Part shown: positions 53,794 through 63,122 of the stretch, one piece after another
How the letters are laid out: each line of letters begins with the position of its first letter
Numbering within the stretch: position 1 is the stretch's first letter
Source of the DNA: Candidatus Peregrinibacteria bacterium RIFOXYA2_FULL_41_18
Lineage (GTDB): Bacteria > Patescibacteriota > Gracilibacteria > UBA1369 > UBA12470
Reading direction: 5' to 3'
Assembly (NCBI GenBank): GCA_001788795.1
Contig: MFXH01000016.1
Span: 53,779 to 117,778, forward strand
DNA: 64,000 nucleotides
The notes under the pieces: generated by a model
What the model saw: only the letters and a program-made list of their open reading frames with translations
Told to the model about the DNA's origin: nothing
Database searches by the model: none
Position numbers and translations under genes: made by a program

Positions 53794-54867
53794 ATGACCA
53801 CACCAAATTTCACAGTAAGCACTACTGCAACGGCAAACGATATAAAGCTTAAGGATCTTGTTGAAAATCTCCTTATCGTATTGAACGAAAAAGAGAAAGA
53901 TATTATCGAAAAAAGATTCGCGCTTCACAATCAGCCGAAACAAACTCTCGAACAAATCGGCAAGAAATTTTCTGTAACACGCGAACGCATCAGACAAATA
54001 GAAAAAAATGCACTTAAGAAGCTCACGCGAAACGCGCAAAACACAAATCTTAAGATTTTGAACGCATATGCAAAAGAAATTATAAAGAAAAATGCCGGAA
54101 TAATGACGGAAGAATCAATCACCGCAGCAGTAATAAACACTCTTCCAAACATTTCCACAACAGAGATAAACGAGCTTAAACTTGCTCTTGCTTTGGATGC
54201 AGACTTAGACAAGATTCCAAACACAATCAATTACGAACCAAATTGGAGACTCAAAACAATTCCATTCCAATTAATAAAAGAGATTACTCAGGTTGGCATC
54301 AAGGTTCTAAATGAAAACAATGACATCATGGAACCAATTGGCTTGGCAACAAAAGTCCTAGAGAAGCTTTCTCAAAAGACAGATCCGGAACTTATCACGA
54401 ACACGCTAAGAATCGACAAAAGAATAAAATTCACCGAGAACAATTCAATAGGACTAAAAACATGGAGGCACATCAACCCAAGAACACTCCGTGATAAAAT
54501 AAATTTCATTCTTGCAAAAGAAAACAAACCTTTGCATTTCGTGGAAATTTCAAACCTTATTACTGAATATCAATTCGACAATAAGACCGTAAACACACAA
54601 GCTGTTCACAACGAACTTATCAGAAACAAAGATTTCGTCTTAATCGGCCGAGGAATTTACGCATTATCGAAATGGGGATATTCGGAAGGAACAGTATCGG
54701 AAATTATCGAGAAGATATTGGCAGGAGGCCGCGTACTTACTCGTGAAGAGATAATCAGCGAAGTGCTCAAACAAAGACAAGTTAAAACTATCACAATCTA
54801 CTTGAACCTCAAGAACAAACCTTACTTCAAAAAAGTCGGAAAAGATTCATACACTCTGGTAAAATAA
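53794..54867 (+). CDS. Sigma-70 region 4 plus HARE-HTH transcription factor
   Basis: A 357-aa protein. Residues about 25-80 are a sigma-70 region 4 helix-turn-helix (LNEKEKDIIEKRFALHN, TLEQIGKKFSVTRERIRQIEK), the part that reads -35 promoter elements. A helical middle follows. Residues about 228-300 match a HARE-HTH, as in RpoE/delta (INFILAKENKPLHFVEISNL, FVLIGRGIYALSKWGY). Sigma regions 2 and 3 are missing, so it cannot act as a normal sigma factor. A further winged-helix-like end (EEIISEVLKQRQVKTITIY) is seen. A role tuning RNA polymerase is likely. Confidence 0.82.
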   Translation: MTTPNFTVSTTATANDIKLKDLVENLLIVLNEKEKDIIEKRFALHNQPKQTLEQIGKKFSVTRERIRQIEKNALKKLTRNAQNTNLKILNAYAKEIIKKNAGIMTEESITAAVINTLPNISTTEINELKLALALDADLDKIPNTINYEPNWRLKTIPFQLIKEITQVGIKVLNENNDIMEPIGLATKVLEKLSQKTDPELITNTLRIDKRIKFTENNSIGLKTWRHINPRTLRDKINFILAKENKPLHFVEISNLITEYQFDNKTVNTQAVHNELIRNKDFVLIGRGIYALSKWGYSEGTVSEIIEKILAGGRVLTREEIISEVLKQRQVKTITIYLNLKNKPYFKKVGKDSYTLVK

Positions 54868-54870
54868 CAT

Positions 54871-55596
54871 CTACAATTCCTTAGCTCTTTCATAGGCCGC
54901 GCAAGCGGCCTTTTTTATAACTTCTTTAAACTTACCATCATCGAGAACTTTCAAAGCCGCTTCGGTGGTCCCACCTTTTGAAGCAACTTTTTTTATCATC
55001 TCGTTATAATCGTCGCCATTCGCAGCCTGCAATGCTCCATAAACAAGCTGATTCAAAACCCTTCGTGAAGTTTCCGCATCAAATCCAAACTCATTGGCGC
55101 ACTCATTAAGAGCCTGCAAAAAAGCATACAAATAAGCCGGCCCAGAACCGCTTAGAGCTGTCATTTTATCTATTTCATCATCACTCAAAACTTCAATCGC
55201 AATACCGAATTTTTCAAGTAAATTTTCAACAAAAATCTTGTCTTCCTCACTCACGCGACCACACACAAAAGAACTCACACTTTTCCCAACTTTGGCACCA
55301 AGATTTGGCATCACACGAACAGATCTCTTCGGCAAATCGGCCAACTTAACACCCGCCATAATCGAAACCACCAATTTATCCTTAAAATCAACTTTCATCT
55401 CACGAAAAGTCTGCGGTTTAACGGCAAGCAAAATACAATCAGCCTCTCTTACAAGAGCTTCAACGGAATCTACAACTCTTATCCCAAGCGCTTCAACTTT
55501 TTCATAATTCGTATCATAACCAATCAACTCTTCACCATGAAGAAATCCCGCAATCGCACCACCCATAACTCCACAACCTATAATTCCAATTTTCAT
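54871..55596 (-). CDS. proC: Pyrroline-5-carboxylate reductase
   Basis: A 241-aa enzyme for the last step of proline synthesis. The nucleotide fold begins MKIGIIGCGVMGGAIAGFL and continues CILLAVKPQ. The dimer and active-site segment is MTALSGSGPAYLYAF. KVASKGGTTEAALKVL near the end is typical. It starts 1 nt after proA in the order proB, proA, proC, so all three steps from glutamate are encoded together. The segment from PNLGAKVGKSVSS is normal. Length is slightly short. Confidence 0.95.
   Translation of the reverse strand: MKIGIIGCGVMGGAIAGFLHGEELIGYDTNYEKVEALGIRVVDSVEALVREADCILLAVKPQTFREMKVDFKDKLVVSIMAGVKLADLPKRSVRVMPNLGAKVGKSVSSFVCGRVSEEDKIFVENLLEKFGIAIEVLSDDEIDKMTALSGSGPAYLYAFLQALNECANEFGFDAETSRRVLNQLVYGALQAANGDDYNEMIKKVASKGGTTEAALKVLDDGKFKEVIKKAACAAYERAKEL
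54894..54916 (+). terminator. Terminator nested in the proC coding end
   Basis: AGGCCGC-GCAA-GCGGCCT then TTTTTT. It ends plus-strand transcription of the sigma4-HARE gene while encoding KKAACAAYE near the ProC C-terminus on the minus strand. Confidence 0.8.
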
Positions 55597-55597
55597 A

Positions 55598-56767
55598 TTA
55601 TCTTATTAAATAATCAGAAGAAACTTGCCACTTGTAAGTCGTCAATTCGCGTATTCCCATCGGCCCTCTGGCATGCAACTTCTGCGTGCTTATTCCGATT
55701 TCCGCACCCAGTCCGAACATACCGCCGTCGGTAAAACGCGTTGAAGTATTCACGTAAACAACCGCTGCATCAACTCTCTCGGAAAACTCTCTCGCATGAG
55801 ACTTATTTGAAGTCAAAATCGCCTCCGAATGCTTGGAAGAATATTTGGAAATATGATCTATTGCCTCATCGATATTACGAACTATTTTTACAGACATTTT
55901 TAAAGATAGGAACTCCTTGCCATATTCGTTACAAACTTCAACTCCGACTTCCTTCAGTTTTGGCAATAATTCTTTTAAAAATCTATCTGCAACCTTCTTA
56001 TGAACCAATAAGGTATCAAGCGCATTGCAAACCGATGGACGTGAAACTTTTGCATTAAAAACGACAGAAGCGGCTTTCTTAATATCAACCTCGTTATCAA
56101 CATAAGTATGCACAACTCCAGCACCGGTTTCTATCACTGGGATTCTGGAGTTTTCACGCACCATATCTATAAGACCTCTGCCACCTCGCGGAATAACAAC
56201 ATCAATATATTTATTCGCCTTAAGCATCTCTTTAACAATCGCACGATCCGTTCCAAGAAGCACAACACAATCACGTGGCAAACCGGCGTCTACAAGCGCG
56301 GAAACGATAATCGAAACAAGAACCTTATTTGTTTGATAAGCTTCGCTACCACCTCTTAAAACGGCACAATTACCAGATTTAACACATAGAGCCGCGACAT
56401 CCACAGTAACATTCGGCCTAGATTCATAGATCACACCAACAACACCAAAAGGAACAGAAACTTTTTTCAAATGCAGACCATTCACTTCACGTTTATCAAG
56501 CACACGACCAAGAGGATCTTCCATCTCAACAATCTCTTTCAGACTATCCGCCATAGCAAAAATTCTAACTTCATCAAGCATCAAACGATCTCTCATAAGA
56601 TCATCCGCACACATTTTCGCGATATCTTTTTTATTCGCATTTATGATTTTATTCGCATTTTTCTTGAGATTTTTCGCCAAAACTCGCAAGAACTTATTGC
56701 GCTTTGCAACAGATTCGTTCGCAAGTTCCCTCCCCGCCTCTACAACTTTTTGTAACATTTTTTCCAT
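55598..56767 (-). CDS. proA: Gamma-glutamyl phosphate reductase
   Basis: A 389-aa aldehyde-dehydrogenase-fold enzyme, second in proline synthesis. The catalytic cysteine is in SRPSVCNALDTLLV. VPFGVVGVIYESRPNVTVD, LRGGSEAYQTN and PRGGRGLIDMVRENS are diagnostic. It sits 17 nt downstream of proB and abuts proC. Confidence 0.95.
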   Translation of the reverse strand: MEKMLQKVVEAGRELANESVAKRNKFLRVLAKNLKKNANKIINANKKDIAKMCADDLMRDRLMLDEVRIFAMADSLKEIVEMEDPLGRVLDKREVNGLHLKKVSVPFGVVGVIYESRPNVTVDVAALCVKSGNCAVLRGGSEAYQTNKVLVSIIVSALVDAGLPRDCVVLLGTDRAIVKEMLKANKYIDVVIPRGGRGLIDMVRENSRIPVIETGAGVVHTYVDNEVDIKKAASVVFNAKVSRPSVCNALDTLLVHKKVADRFLKELLPKLKEVGVEVCNEYGKEFLSLKMSVKIVRNIDEAIDHISKYSSKHSEAILTSNKSHAREFSERVDAAVVYVNTSTRFTDGGMFGLGAEIGISTQKLHARGPMGIRELTTYKWQVSSDYLIR

Positions 56768-56784
56768 AACTTACGACTTACGAT

Positions 56785-58029
56785 CTACAACATAACAACA
56801 TTGTCCGCATGAATCACCTCTTTTTTATTTCTCTTATCTTCCAATTTCAAAGCTTCGCTCAATTCATCAGAAGAATAATTCACAATCCCAACCGCTAAAT
56901 TTTCTCCACGTTCATTATACACATCGACCGTATCGCGTTTCTCAAACTCGCCTTCAAGACCTTTAACACCAACCAAAAGCAAACTCTTTTTACTCAAAAG
57001 AGCTTCCGCGGCACCATCATCAACAACAATTCGCGAAAACGAAAGCGCACCTGCAGTAAGCCATCTTTGGAACCCCTTAAGACCTTGTTCTTGGGCAAAA
57101 AACTTCGTCCCTTCAAACGCTCGATCCATCACCGTATCAACCAAATTCTTTTTCTTCTTTCCATTTATAACAAAAGTCTCAATTCCGGCTTTCGTCGCCA
57201 ACTTGGCCGAATTTATTTTACTCACCATACCACCAAGCCCATTTGAACTAACTGATTTACCACACATCTCATAAGTTGCTTCTGTTATAATATCAACCTC
57301 CTTTATAACTTTGGCATCTTTATTAAGAGTAGGATCGCAATCGCACAAGCCATGTATTGAAGAGCAAATCACAAGCTTCTTCGCTCCCAACATTACTGCA
57401 AGAAGAGTCGCAAGTTCATCATTATCACCAAACCGCAACTCTTTATCGGCAATCACATCATTTTCATTAACAATTGGCACAATACCGCTACTAAGAAGCT
57501 CGGACATGACATTTCTAACAGATAAAAACCTCTTTCTGTCCGAAAAATTTTCCCTTTCAAGCAAAATCTGCGCCACCTTAACGCCCTCATTGCCAAAAAA
57601 CTCAGAATAATAATGCATAAGCCTAGCCTGTCCGATTGAGGCAAGAACTTGTTTTTGTAAAATCTTATCTTTTATAAGCGCCCCATCAAAAACCTCACGA
57701 CCGGACCCAACAGCACCTGAGCTCACAAGCACAATATGCCATCCTTCACGCCTGAGAAGAGCGATTTCACTTGAAAGCATTCTTAAAACATTTAAATCAA
57801 GTTCATTATCGGAATCCAGCAAAACTTGAGTACCAACCTTAACAACCAGTATACCTTTTGAGCGGTTTTGTGATAAGTATTCAAAAAAATCTTCTTTCAG
57901 AATCTTAAAAGATTTACCGACTTTTCGAGCCGGAATCTTGCCCGACCTAACATACAAATAGACAGTTCTAACCTGCACACCAAGCATTTTCGCAACATCT
58001 TCCGTACTGAAAAATTCAAAATCAGACAT
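56785..58029 (-). CDS. proB: Glutamate 5-kinase with N-terminal DNA-binding HTH
   Basis: A 414-aa fusion. Residues about 6-55 are an excisionase/MerR-like helix-turn-helix (FFSTEDVAKMLGVQVRTVYLYVRSGKIPARKVGKSFKI). Residues about 58-300 are the amino-acid kinase (ILVVKVGTQVLLDSDN, VSSGAVGSGRE, IVPIVNENDVIADKE, FGDNDELATLLA). A PUA domain follows (RIVVDDGAAEALLSKKSLLLVG). ProB catalyses the first, proline-inhibited step. The HTH is not normal for ProB and suggests the enzyme represses or senses its own operon. Tandem repeats lie within its promoter. Confidence 0.93.
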   Translation of the reverse strand: MSDFEFFSTEDVAKMLGVQVRTVYLYVRSGKIPARKVGKSFKILKEDFFEYLSQNRSKGILVVKVGTQVLLDSDNELDLNVLRMLSSEIALLRREGWHIVLVSSGAVGSGREVFDGALIKDKILQKQVLASIGQARLMHYYSEFFGNEGVKVAQILLERENFSDRKRFLSVRNVMSELLSSGIVPIVNENDVIADKELRFGDNDELATLLAVMLGAKKLVICSSIHGLCDCDPTLNKDAKVIKEVDIITEATYEMCGKSVSSNGLGGMVSKINSAKLATKAGIETFVINGKKKKNLVDTVMDRAFEGTKFFAQEQGLKGFQRWLTAGALSFSRIVVDDGAAEALLSKKSLLLVGVKGLEGEFEKRDTVDVYNERGENLAVGIVNYSSDELSEALKLEDKRNKKEVIHADNVVML

Positions 58030-58054
58030 GTGAGTGAATTAAGTGCTCGCCTAC

Positions 58055-58083
58055 ATGATAGTGATAAATAGTGACAAAAGCAA
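58055..58083 (-). promoter_or_regulatory. proBAC promoter with tandem operator-like repeats
   Basis: On the minus strand TTGCTT, a 17-bp spacer, TATCAT. The spacer region holds two direct 10-bp repeats (plus strand ATAGTGATAA, ATAGTGACAA at 58058-58077), one helical turn apart. MerR/excisionase-type HTH proteins bind such sites, and the HTH of ProB is the nearest candidate. The -35 is weak, as expected for an activated or repressible promoter. Confidence 0.55.
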
Positions 58084-58087
58084 CTTT

Positions 58088-58651
58088 TTAGATTTTCATT
58101 CCTGCAAAAAGTTGCCTAACTGTATGCAGCAACCCTTCATATTCCTCTTGCCACAAATGCTCTTTTCCATTCTCTATCACAACCTCTCCACCCAAAATCT
58201 CTTGGTATTTATAAGCATGTTCGAGCGGAACATAAGGATCGTTATCTGAAGCAAAAATTTTCACAACTCCAACCTTCTCAACGACATTCGCCCCAACAAC
58301 TCCCTTCTTAAAAAACGGCCTCAAAGTCGGCCATCCCAAATCTGTAAATGGAGCTGCAACCAGAAACGCAGCCTTAAACTTCTCCCCTTTCCATCCACTC
58401 AAAACTCTCGGAATAAGAGCACCTCCAAGGCTATGCCCTATCAAAACGGTTTCCGAAGGATCCACTTTTTGCAAAACCGCCTCCAATGCAGAAGCCCACT
58501 TATCAAACATCGGCACCTCATCTTGCCCGAAATTTGGCACAAAAACTTTCAATCCATCATGCTTCAATTCATTCTCAAGCCACGGGAACCAATGCGAACT
58601 CGGCTCGCAGCCGTAACAATGCGCTATAACAACATTTTTTATTTTTGCCAT
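58088..58651 (-). CDS. RBBP9/YdeN-family alpha/beta hydrolase
   Basis: A 187-aa small serine hydrolase. The start VVIAHCYGCEPSSHWFPWLE, the nucleophile elbow LIGHSLGGALIPRVL, the aspartate in FASDNDPYVPL and the histidine in GKEHLWQ form the expected triad. Substrate is unknown. It overlaps the nitroreductase gene by 13 nt. Confidence 0.9.
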   Translation of the reverse strand: MAKIKNVVIAHCYGCEPSSHWFPWLENELKHDGLKVFVPNFGQDEVPMFDKWASALEAVLQKVDPSETVLIGHSLGGALIPRVLSGWKGEKFKAAFLVAAPFTDLGWPTLRPFFKKGVVGANVVEKVGVVKIFASDNDPYVPLEHAYKYQEILGGEVVIENGKEHLWQEEYEGLLHTVRQLFAGMKI

Positions 58652-59226
58652 TTCTGAATTTTATTGAAATCTCTATCCGGATCCCCATCCATCTGATCGC
58701 TATATCCAAAAACCATCCCAAACATTAACTCCTGCGACTCCTTCATCCCAACTCGAATCAACTCCTCACGCGAAGCATGACGCGCGTAACCGATAATACA
58801 ACTCGCAATCCCCTGCTCGCGTGCATATAAACACATATTTTCAGCCGCCATTCCGCAATCTATCGGTCCATACTCAAGATTCGCTTTATCGACAACCACC
58901 ATCACAACACAAGGCGCCCCATAAAAAACCGTATCCTCCTTCAACTCAAGCCTTTTCTTCACCCTATCAACACGCTCCTGCGAACCAAAATAGGAAATAG
59001 CATCGGAAGCGGACAATTTATCTCCAAGGTATCCCTGAACAGACATACTTAATCTGTTTATAGCATCTCTATTTGTAATAACGATAAAATTCCACGGCTG
59101 ATGATTGTGAGCCGACGGCGCCAACATTCCTGCATGCAAAATCGCCTTTATCTGATCCTCAGTCAAAGGGTCCGGCTTATAAGAACGAACCGATCTGCGG
59201 GAGCGAATGATATCGATGATAGCCAT
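58639..59226 (-). CDS. Nitroreductase-family FMN oxidoreductase
   Basis: About 195 aa from MAIIDIIRSRRSVRSYKPD. The FMN-contacting start and the segment MLAPSAHNHQPWNFIVIT are typical, as are DCGMAAENMCLYAREQGIAS and GFSY-like VFGYSDQ. It reduces quinones, flavins or nitro compounds with NAD(P)H, or another family reaction. It is coupled to the hydrolase gene. Confidence 0.9.
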   Translation of the reverse strand: MAIIDIIRSRRSVRSYKPDPLTEDQIKAILHAGMLAPSAHNHQPWNFIVITNRDAINRLSMSVQGYLGDKLSASDAISYFGSQERVDRVKKRLELKEDTVFYGAPCVVMVVVDKANLEYGPIDCGMAAENMCLYAREQGIASCIIGYARHASREELIRVGMKESQELMFGMVFGYSDQMDGDPDRDFNKIQKWQK

Positions 59227-59295
59227 AAAAAAAGGTTGCATTAAAACACAATCTTAATAACCCTTATAACACAATATTGTCAAAACCAAATTGCA

Positions 59296-59787
59296 TTAAA
59301 TATTACGCCTACCTTCACTTGTTCTACCACATGACCTACTCACAGCAACTCTCGGTTCAGATAAAGGAACACGTCTTTCACGTACAGACTGAACTACTGG
59401 TTCTCGAACCTCGACATCTATTGCATTAGCAGGACTAACTACAGCAGGTTCAACTGCCCTAGTAGTAGCAACTTCTGCGACGGAAGAAGGGAACCTTTGC
59501 ACCGGCCTTGACCCAATTTGCCCAGAAACATCGGATGCAGCTTTTCTCGTTGCCAAAACCTGTTTTAACAAATCCAACACTTCTGATCCAAATTCTTGCG
59601 ACCAACCACCTTGATCAAGGAATTCACTAAGTCTGATAACTTCAGTACTTGTTAAAAGCCTTACTCTTGCAGAAACTTCTCTTTCCTGTGGACGTCCTTT
59701 TCGCAACGCATCCAGCAAAGACGTTCTATGTTCATCTGTTAACGCAGCACGAATACCTGTCCTCGGTCTATCTAAGCGGTTTGTCAT
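59296..59787 (-). CDS. Unrecognised basic, probably disordered protein
   Basis: A 163-aa protein. The first ~90 residues are helical (TDEHRTSLLDALRKGRP, VIRLSEFLDQGGWSQEFGSE). The rest is Arg/Ser/Val/Pro-rich and likely disordered. I recognise no family. It is divergent from the 917-aa gene with 96 bp between starts. Base composition of this region differs from the window to the left. Confidence 0.55.
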   Translation of the reverse strand: MTNRLDRPRTGIRAALTDEHRTSLLDALRKGRPQEREVSARVRLLTSTEVIRLSEFLDQGGWSQEFGSEVLDLLKQVLATRKAASDVSGQIGSRPVQRFPSSVAEVATTRAVEPAVVSPANAIDVEVREPVVQSVRERRVPLSEPRVAVSRSCGRTSEGRRNI

Positions 59788-59883
59788 AACATTGTTTGTT
59801 AATTTTAAGCGTGGATATCAACCTAACTTGACAGATTTATTTTGTCAATATAGACTCGATTTCTTTTAATAAGATAGGAAAAA

Positions 59884-62637
59884 ATGGCTTTACGTTTTGA
59901 TGGATCAAATGACGGAAGACCGGAAGACAAACTTGATGATGAAGAACTTCATAATTGGCCACTTATACCATCTTCTGTCCCCGGAAAACGCCTTAATCCT
60001 TTTGAATTGTTGATGAGAACAGGTGTCGTTGAAGATATTATCACATATATTCGATCTCAAGTTGATAGATTAGGCAAAGAATTAGATGTAGATCCGGATT
60101 GCGCAGACCCTGAAAAAAGCGTCCCGTTTAGATTTTTGGTCGATGTTATGCTTCCAAACGCACAAACTCCTCGTCAAATGGAAACTACTGCATACGGTTA
60201 TTTAACATACTGCATGAGAGAATGCTTGAAAGGAGAGCGCAGACACTCTGTTTTAGATAGACTGAGAGAAACAGATTATTATGATAGAGTACATGTCATT
60301 GATATGTCGTGTTTCTGGCCTAAGAAAAAGAGAATTTTGGAGGAAAAATTCGGACCACAAAAATGGAAATCTTTAACCGAACATTCTCGACATCCTATAG
60401 TAGAAACCGTTAGCCACGGTTTTTCAGAAGATTCCATTAATAGATACGGCGGAGAACCTTTTTACGACGGTCTGTACTTCTTATTGGCGGATCCGACTGC
60501 AATTCATCACGATGGTATGCCGGAAGATGACAATTTAGTTGAACGAAAAACACCACAATCCAAACGAATGACAGGTGAAAAACTTGCAAGATTCCTACAA
60601 TTACCGGGATTAGATGAATTCGTTCGCGCAGATTGGTGTATGGCAGGACCTGCTATCGGTTCAAGTCTCGCTATCATTGCCGAATATTTTTGTGAAAATG
60701 ACAGTGCAATTCACGTTAATTCCATAGATACAAAAATGGTTGAGAAATGGATTAGAGAGAAATTTGAAAGATATTCACCACGCTTGGAAGTTGCATATTA
60801 TGTCTGGGCTAGATTCCAACAGACTGAATTTGAAAGTACAGCTACATTCATTGAAGATTACATATGTAAATGGTTAGCCGATCACGAACCATGGGTTTTC
60901 GAAGTGGCAGGATCCACCGGAGGAGTTGTTGCAGCGAAACCCGGACATACTTTTAAAATGTTTGTCGATGCAATACAACATTTCAAGGAAGGAGATCCAG
61001 ATGCACCTCAGTACCAAAGATTACTCCAGATAATTCCGGGACGTGAAATTGTTCAGATTTTTACTAAAAGTAAAACCGCAGAATACAGGGAAGCCGCAGA
61101 CTACTATTTGAAAAACACAACAATTCATCCATTACATTTTTGTCGAGATTACAATCAAGAAGGTTTCCGCCAAGATGCAGATGGCTGGATGATCTCTCTT
61201 TTTAACGATAGAGGATTTGAATTAAACGGATGGACTGCCAATGAAGGATTCGAGTTGCTGGATCCGCTTGCGATTAGAGGACTGAGCAGTTCTTGGCGAG
61301 CTTGGGGCCTTAACTGCTTGAAAGATAGAATACTTAAACAAATAGACAAACTTCCAATCGACGCACTTTTCCTGTTTAGAAACAAAGTTATTTCACAAAT
61401 AAGAGACCCCAGAGTCCGTAAAGGGCTAGAAGAATTTATTCAACCTCTTATCGACAAAGCTTACATTGCTTCTGTCGCCGCTGTTACGTCTAGAGAAACT
61501 CTTATTGAAATTGCAAGAGGAAAAGATTTTGATGCTGGAGTTTTAATACCTGAAGTCGGTAACTTACCTCCGGAAATGCGCAGAGCTCCTAACAGAAGAG
61601 AATTAGCTGATATGGCAGAAGAGGCTCTCATCGTTAAGGAATTCAAAGGTGTTAGAGGTGAAGATGCAATTATTAAATTCTTATTGGCACATCGCCACAG
61701 TATGCGTGTTGCGGATTTAATATCACCTTTCCCAGATGCCCCTAATTTAGAAATTAAAAAAAGATTCGCAGAATCACCAAATTTATTGCTGTTTTTAGCT
61801 ATGTCTACCATTATGATGTACCTCGGTTATTCCTATGACGAGATATTATTAAAAATCACACAACTAGCTGAACAGTCGGCAAGTGAAGAAAGAGATGAAT
61901 GTGTTACTGTTGGCTTAGAATGGGAACAGGTTGCAGGACAAAAAGAAAGGCCGATATTAACTGATAATTTCAGCGAATTATTTAATGTTCTGCCTCAAGG
62001 CAATGATATCAGTTGCAATGAAATTTTAACTCATCCTTCAACTGGCATTACAGCCCAAAAAGCACTTATAGATCTAATTACAAATCCACGACATGGATAT
62101 TTACAAGCAGGTGAAATGTGGAATCAACAAGCAGGTGTAGGACAGCCATTATCTTCTCTTCATGTAAATATGGGGATTCAAGACGATATTAGACTTCCCA
62201 CTACGCAAATCAGAGGATATACAGCCCCTCTCATGCGCATTGCTAACATGATTCACGGCGGTTCATATACCGACAGCGGAAATGAAGGCTTTCTAGGAGG
62301 TGGACGCGTACGCGAATGGGCACACCATTCATTCCTTGATACAATAGGAGATAAACGTGGTGATATTAAACTTGAATGTAGGACTACCGCCCTAGAACCA
62401 AACGGTAGTCATAATGATGAGATAGAACAATTATTGTTGATAGCTTCAGCCTGTATGCAATATGCCAAAGATGCCAACGGTATTGGAACTACAACTAGAG
62501 GAAAGGTTATGGCACAAATCTTTGACGAATTTTCTCGCGAAGTAGAACTACTACGTTTAACCGTAAATCCAACCGTTGAAGCACGCAGATTAATTGCTAC
62601 TTATGCTGGTAAAGTTAAGGAAGAGTTAGGTTTATAA
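59884..62637 (+). CDS. 917-aa protein, possible C-terminal carboxylate-amine ligase fold
   Basis: I do not recognise a family for this 917-aa soluble protein. The N-terminal ~640 residues are mostly helical. In the C-terminal ~250 residues the order TVGLEWEQ (about 678), SLHVNMGI (about 757), GGRVREWAHHSF and IKLECRTTALEP (about 828) resembles the GxExE, HxHxN and ExR motifs of GCS2/amidoligase enzymes of the glutamine-synthetase fold. That is a motif-level resemblance only. There is no signal peptide. Codon use is richer in T-ending codons than in the neighbouring plus-strand genes. Confidence 0.6.
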   Translation: MALRFDGSNDGRPEDKLDDEELHNWPLIPSSVPGKRLNPFELLMRTGVVEDIITYIRSQVDRLGKELDVDPDCADPEKSVPFRFLVDVMLPNAQTPRQMETTAYGYLTYCMRECLKGERRHSVLDRLRETDYYDRVHVIDMSCFWPKKKRILEEKFGPQKWKSLTEHSRHPIVETVSHGFSEDSINRYGGEPFYDGLYFLLADPTAIHHDGMPEDDNLVERKTPQSKRMTGEKLARFLQLPGLDEFVRADWCMAGPAIGSSLAIIAEYFCENDSAIHVNSIDTKMVEKWIREKFERYSPRLEVAYYVWARFQQTEFESTATFIEDYICKWLADHEPWVFEVAGSTGGVVAAKPGHTFKMFVDAIQHFKEGDPDAPQYQRLLQIIPGREIVQIFTKSKTAEYREAADYYLKNTTIHPLHFCRDYNQEGFRQDADGWMISLFNDRGFELNGWTANEGFELLDPLAIRGLSSSWRAWGLNCLKDRILKQIDKLPIDALFLFRNKVISQIRDPRVRKGLEEFIQPLIDKAYIASVAAVTSRETLIEIARGKDFDAGVLIPEVGNLPPEMRRAPNRRELADMAEEALIVKEFKGVRGEDAIIKFLLAHRHSMRVADLISPFPDAPNLEIKKRFAESPNLLLFLAMSTIMMYLGYSYDEILLKITQLAEQSASEERDECVTVGLEWEQVAGQKERPILTDNFSELFNVLPQGNDISCNEILTHPSTGITAQKALIDLITNPRHGYLQAGEMWNQQAGVGQPLSSLHVNMGIQDDIRLPTTQIRGYTAPLMRIANMIHGGSYTDSGNEGFLGGGRVREWAHHSFLDTIGDKRGDIKLECRTTALEPNGSHNDEIEQLLLIASACMQYAKDANGIGTTTRGKVMAQIFDEFSREVELLRLTVNPTVEARRLIATYAGKVKEELGL

Positions 62638-62740
62638 GAAAAACCGTCCGTTCGACTCCGTCTCGATACACAATGGTAACACGCATGTTTCTACTTATTT
62701 TTCCGTTCTTTTTCGAATTTTTGCAGTGATGGAAGCGGAA

Positions 62741-63121
62741 TTACAAATCCAATTCCTCATATTTTCCTTTTTGCAAGTCATCCAAGATAATATCTAGATT
62801 TTTGTCGAGAGCTTTTACAAAGTTTGGATTTTGCACAGTCATGTTTGCGCCAATCTTCTTATCCTGTTTCTGTCTTATCATTACCAACACCGACTTCCCG
62901 CTATTTAGTTTAAGTAAAAATATTACTCTTCCAGCTCCGGAAGAACTTGTTAAGTAAACCTTTTTCAAACATGTGCTGGGAATTTTATTTGAACTTTTTA
63001 CAGTATCGCCTAACCCTTCCAAAGATTTTTTTGCCGCAGTTTTAATAATGTCCAGATCAAAAATGCTTTTCGCGGGCTCAAATTCGACTTTCTTAATTGA
63101 TGCGGTAATTATAAGTTTCAT
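62741..63121 (-). CDS. Probable toxin of a type II toxin-antitoxin pair
   Basis: A 126-aa basic protein. RVIFLLKLNSGKSVLVMIRQKQ resembles the sheet of RelE/ParE-superfamily toxins, and the length is suitable. It follows the RHH antitoxin by 1 nt. The catalytic residues of RelE nucleases are not evident, so the target is unknown. Assignment rests mainly on operon context. Confidence 0.5.
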   Translation of the reverse strand: MKLIITASIKKVEFEPAKSIFDLDIIKTAAKKSLEGLGDTVKSSNKIPSTCLKKVYLTSSSGAGRVIFLLKLNSGKSVLVMIRQKQDKKIGANMTVQNPNFVKALDKNLDIILDDLQKGKYEELDL

Positions 63122-63122
63122 T

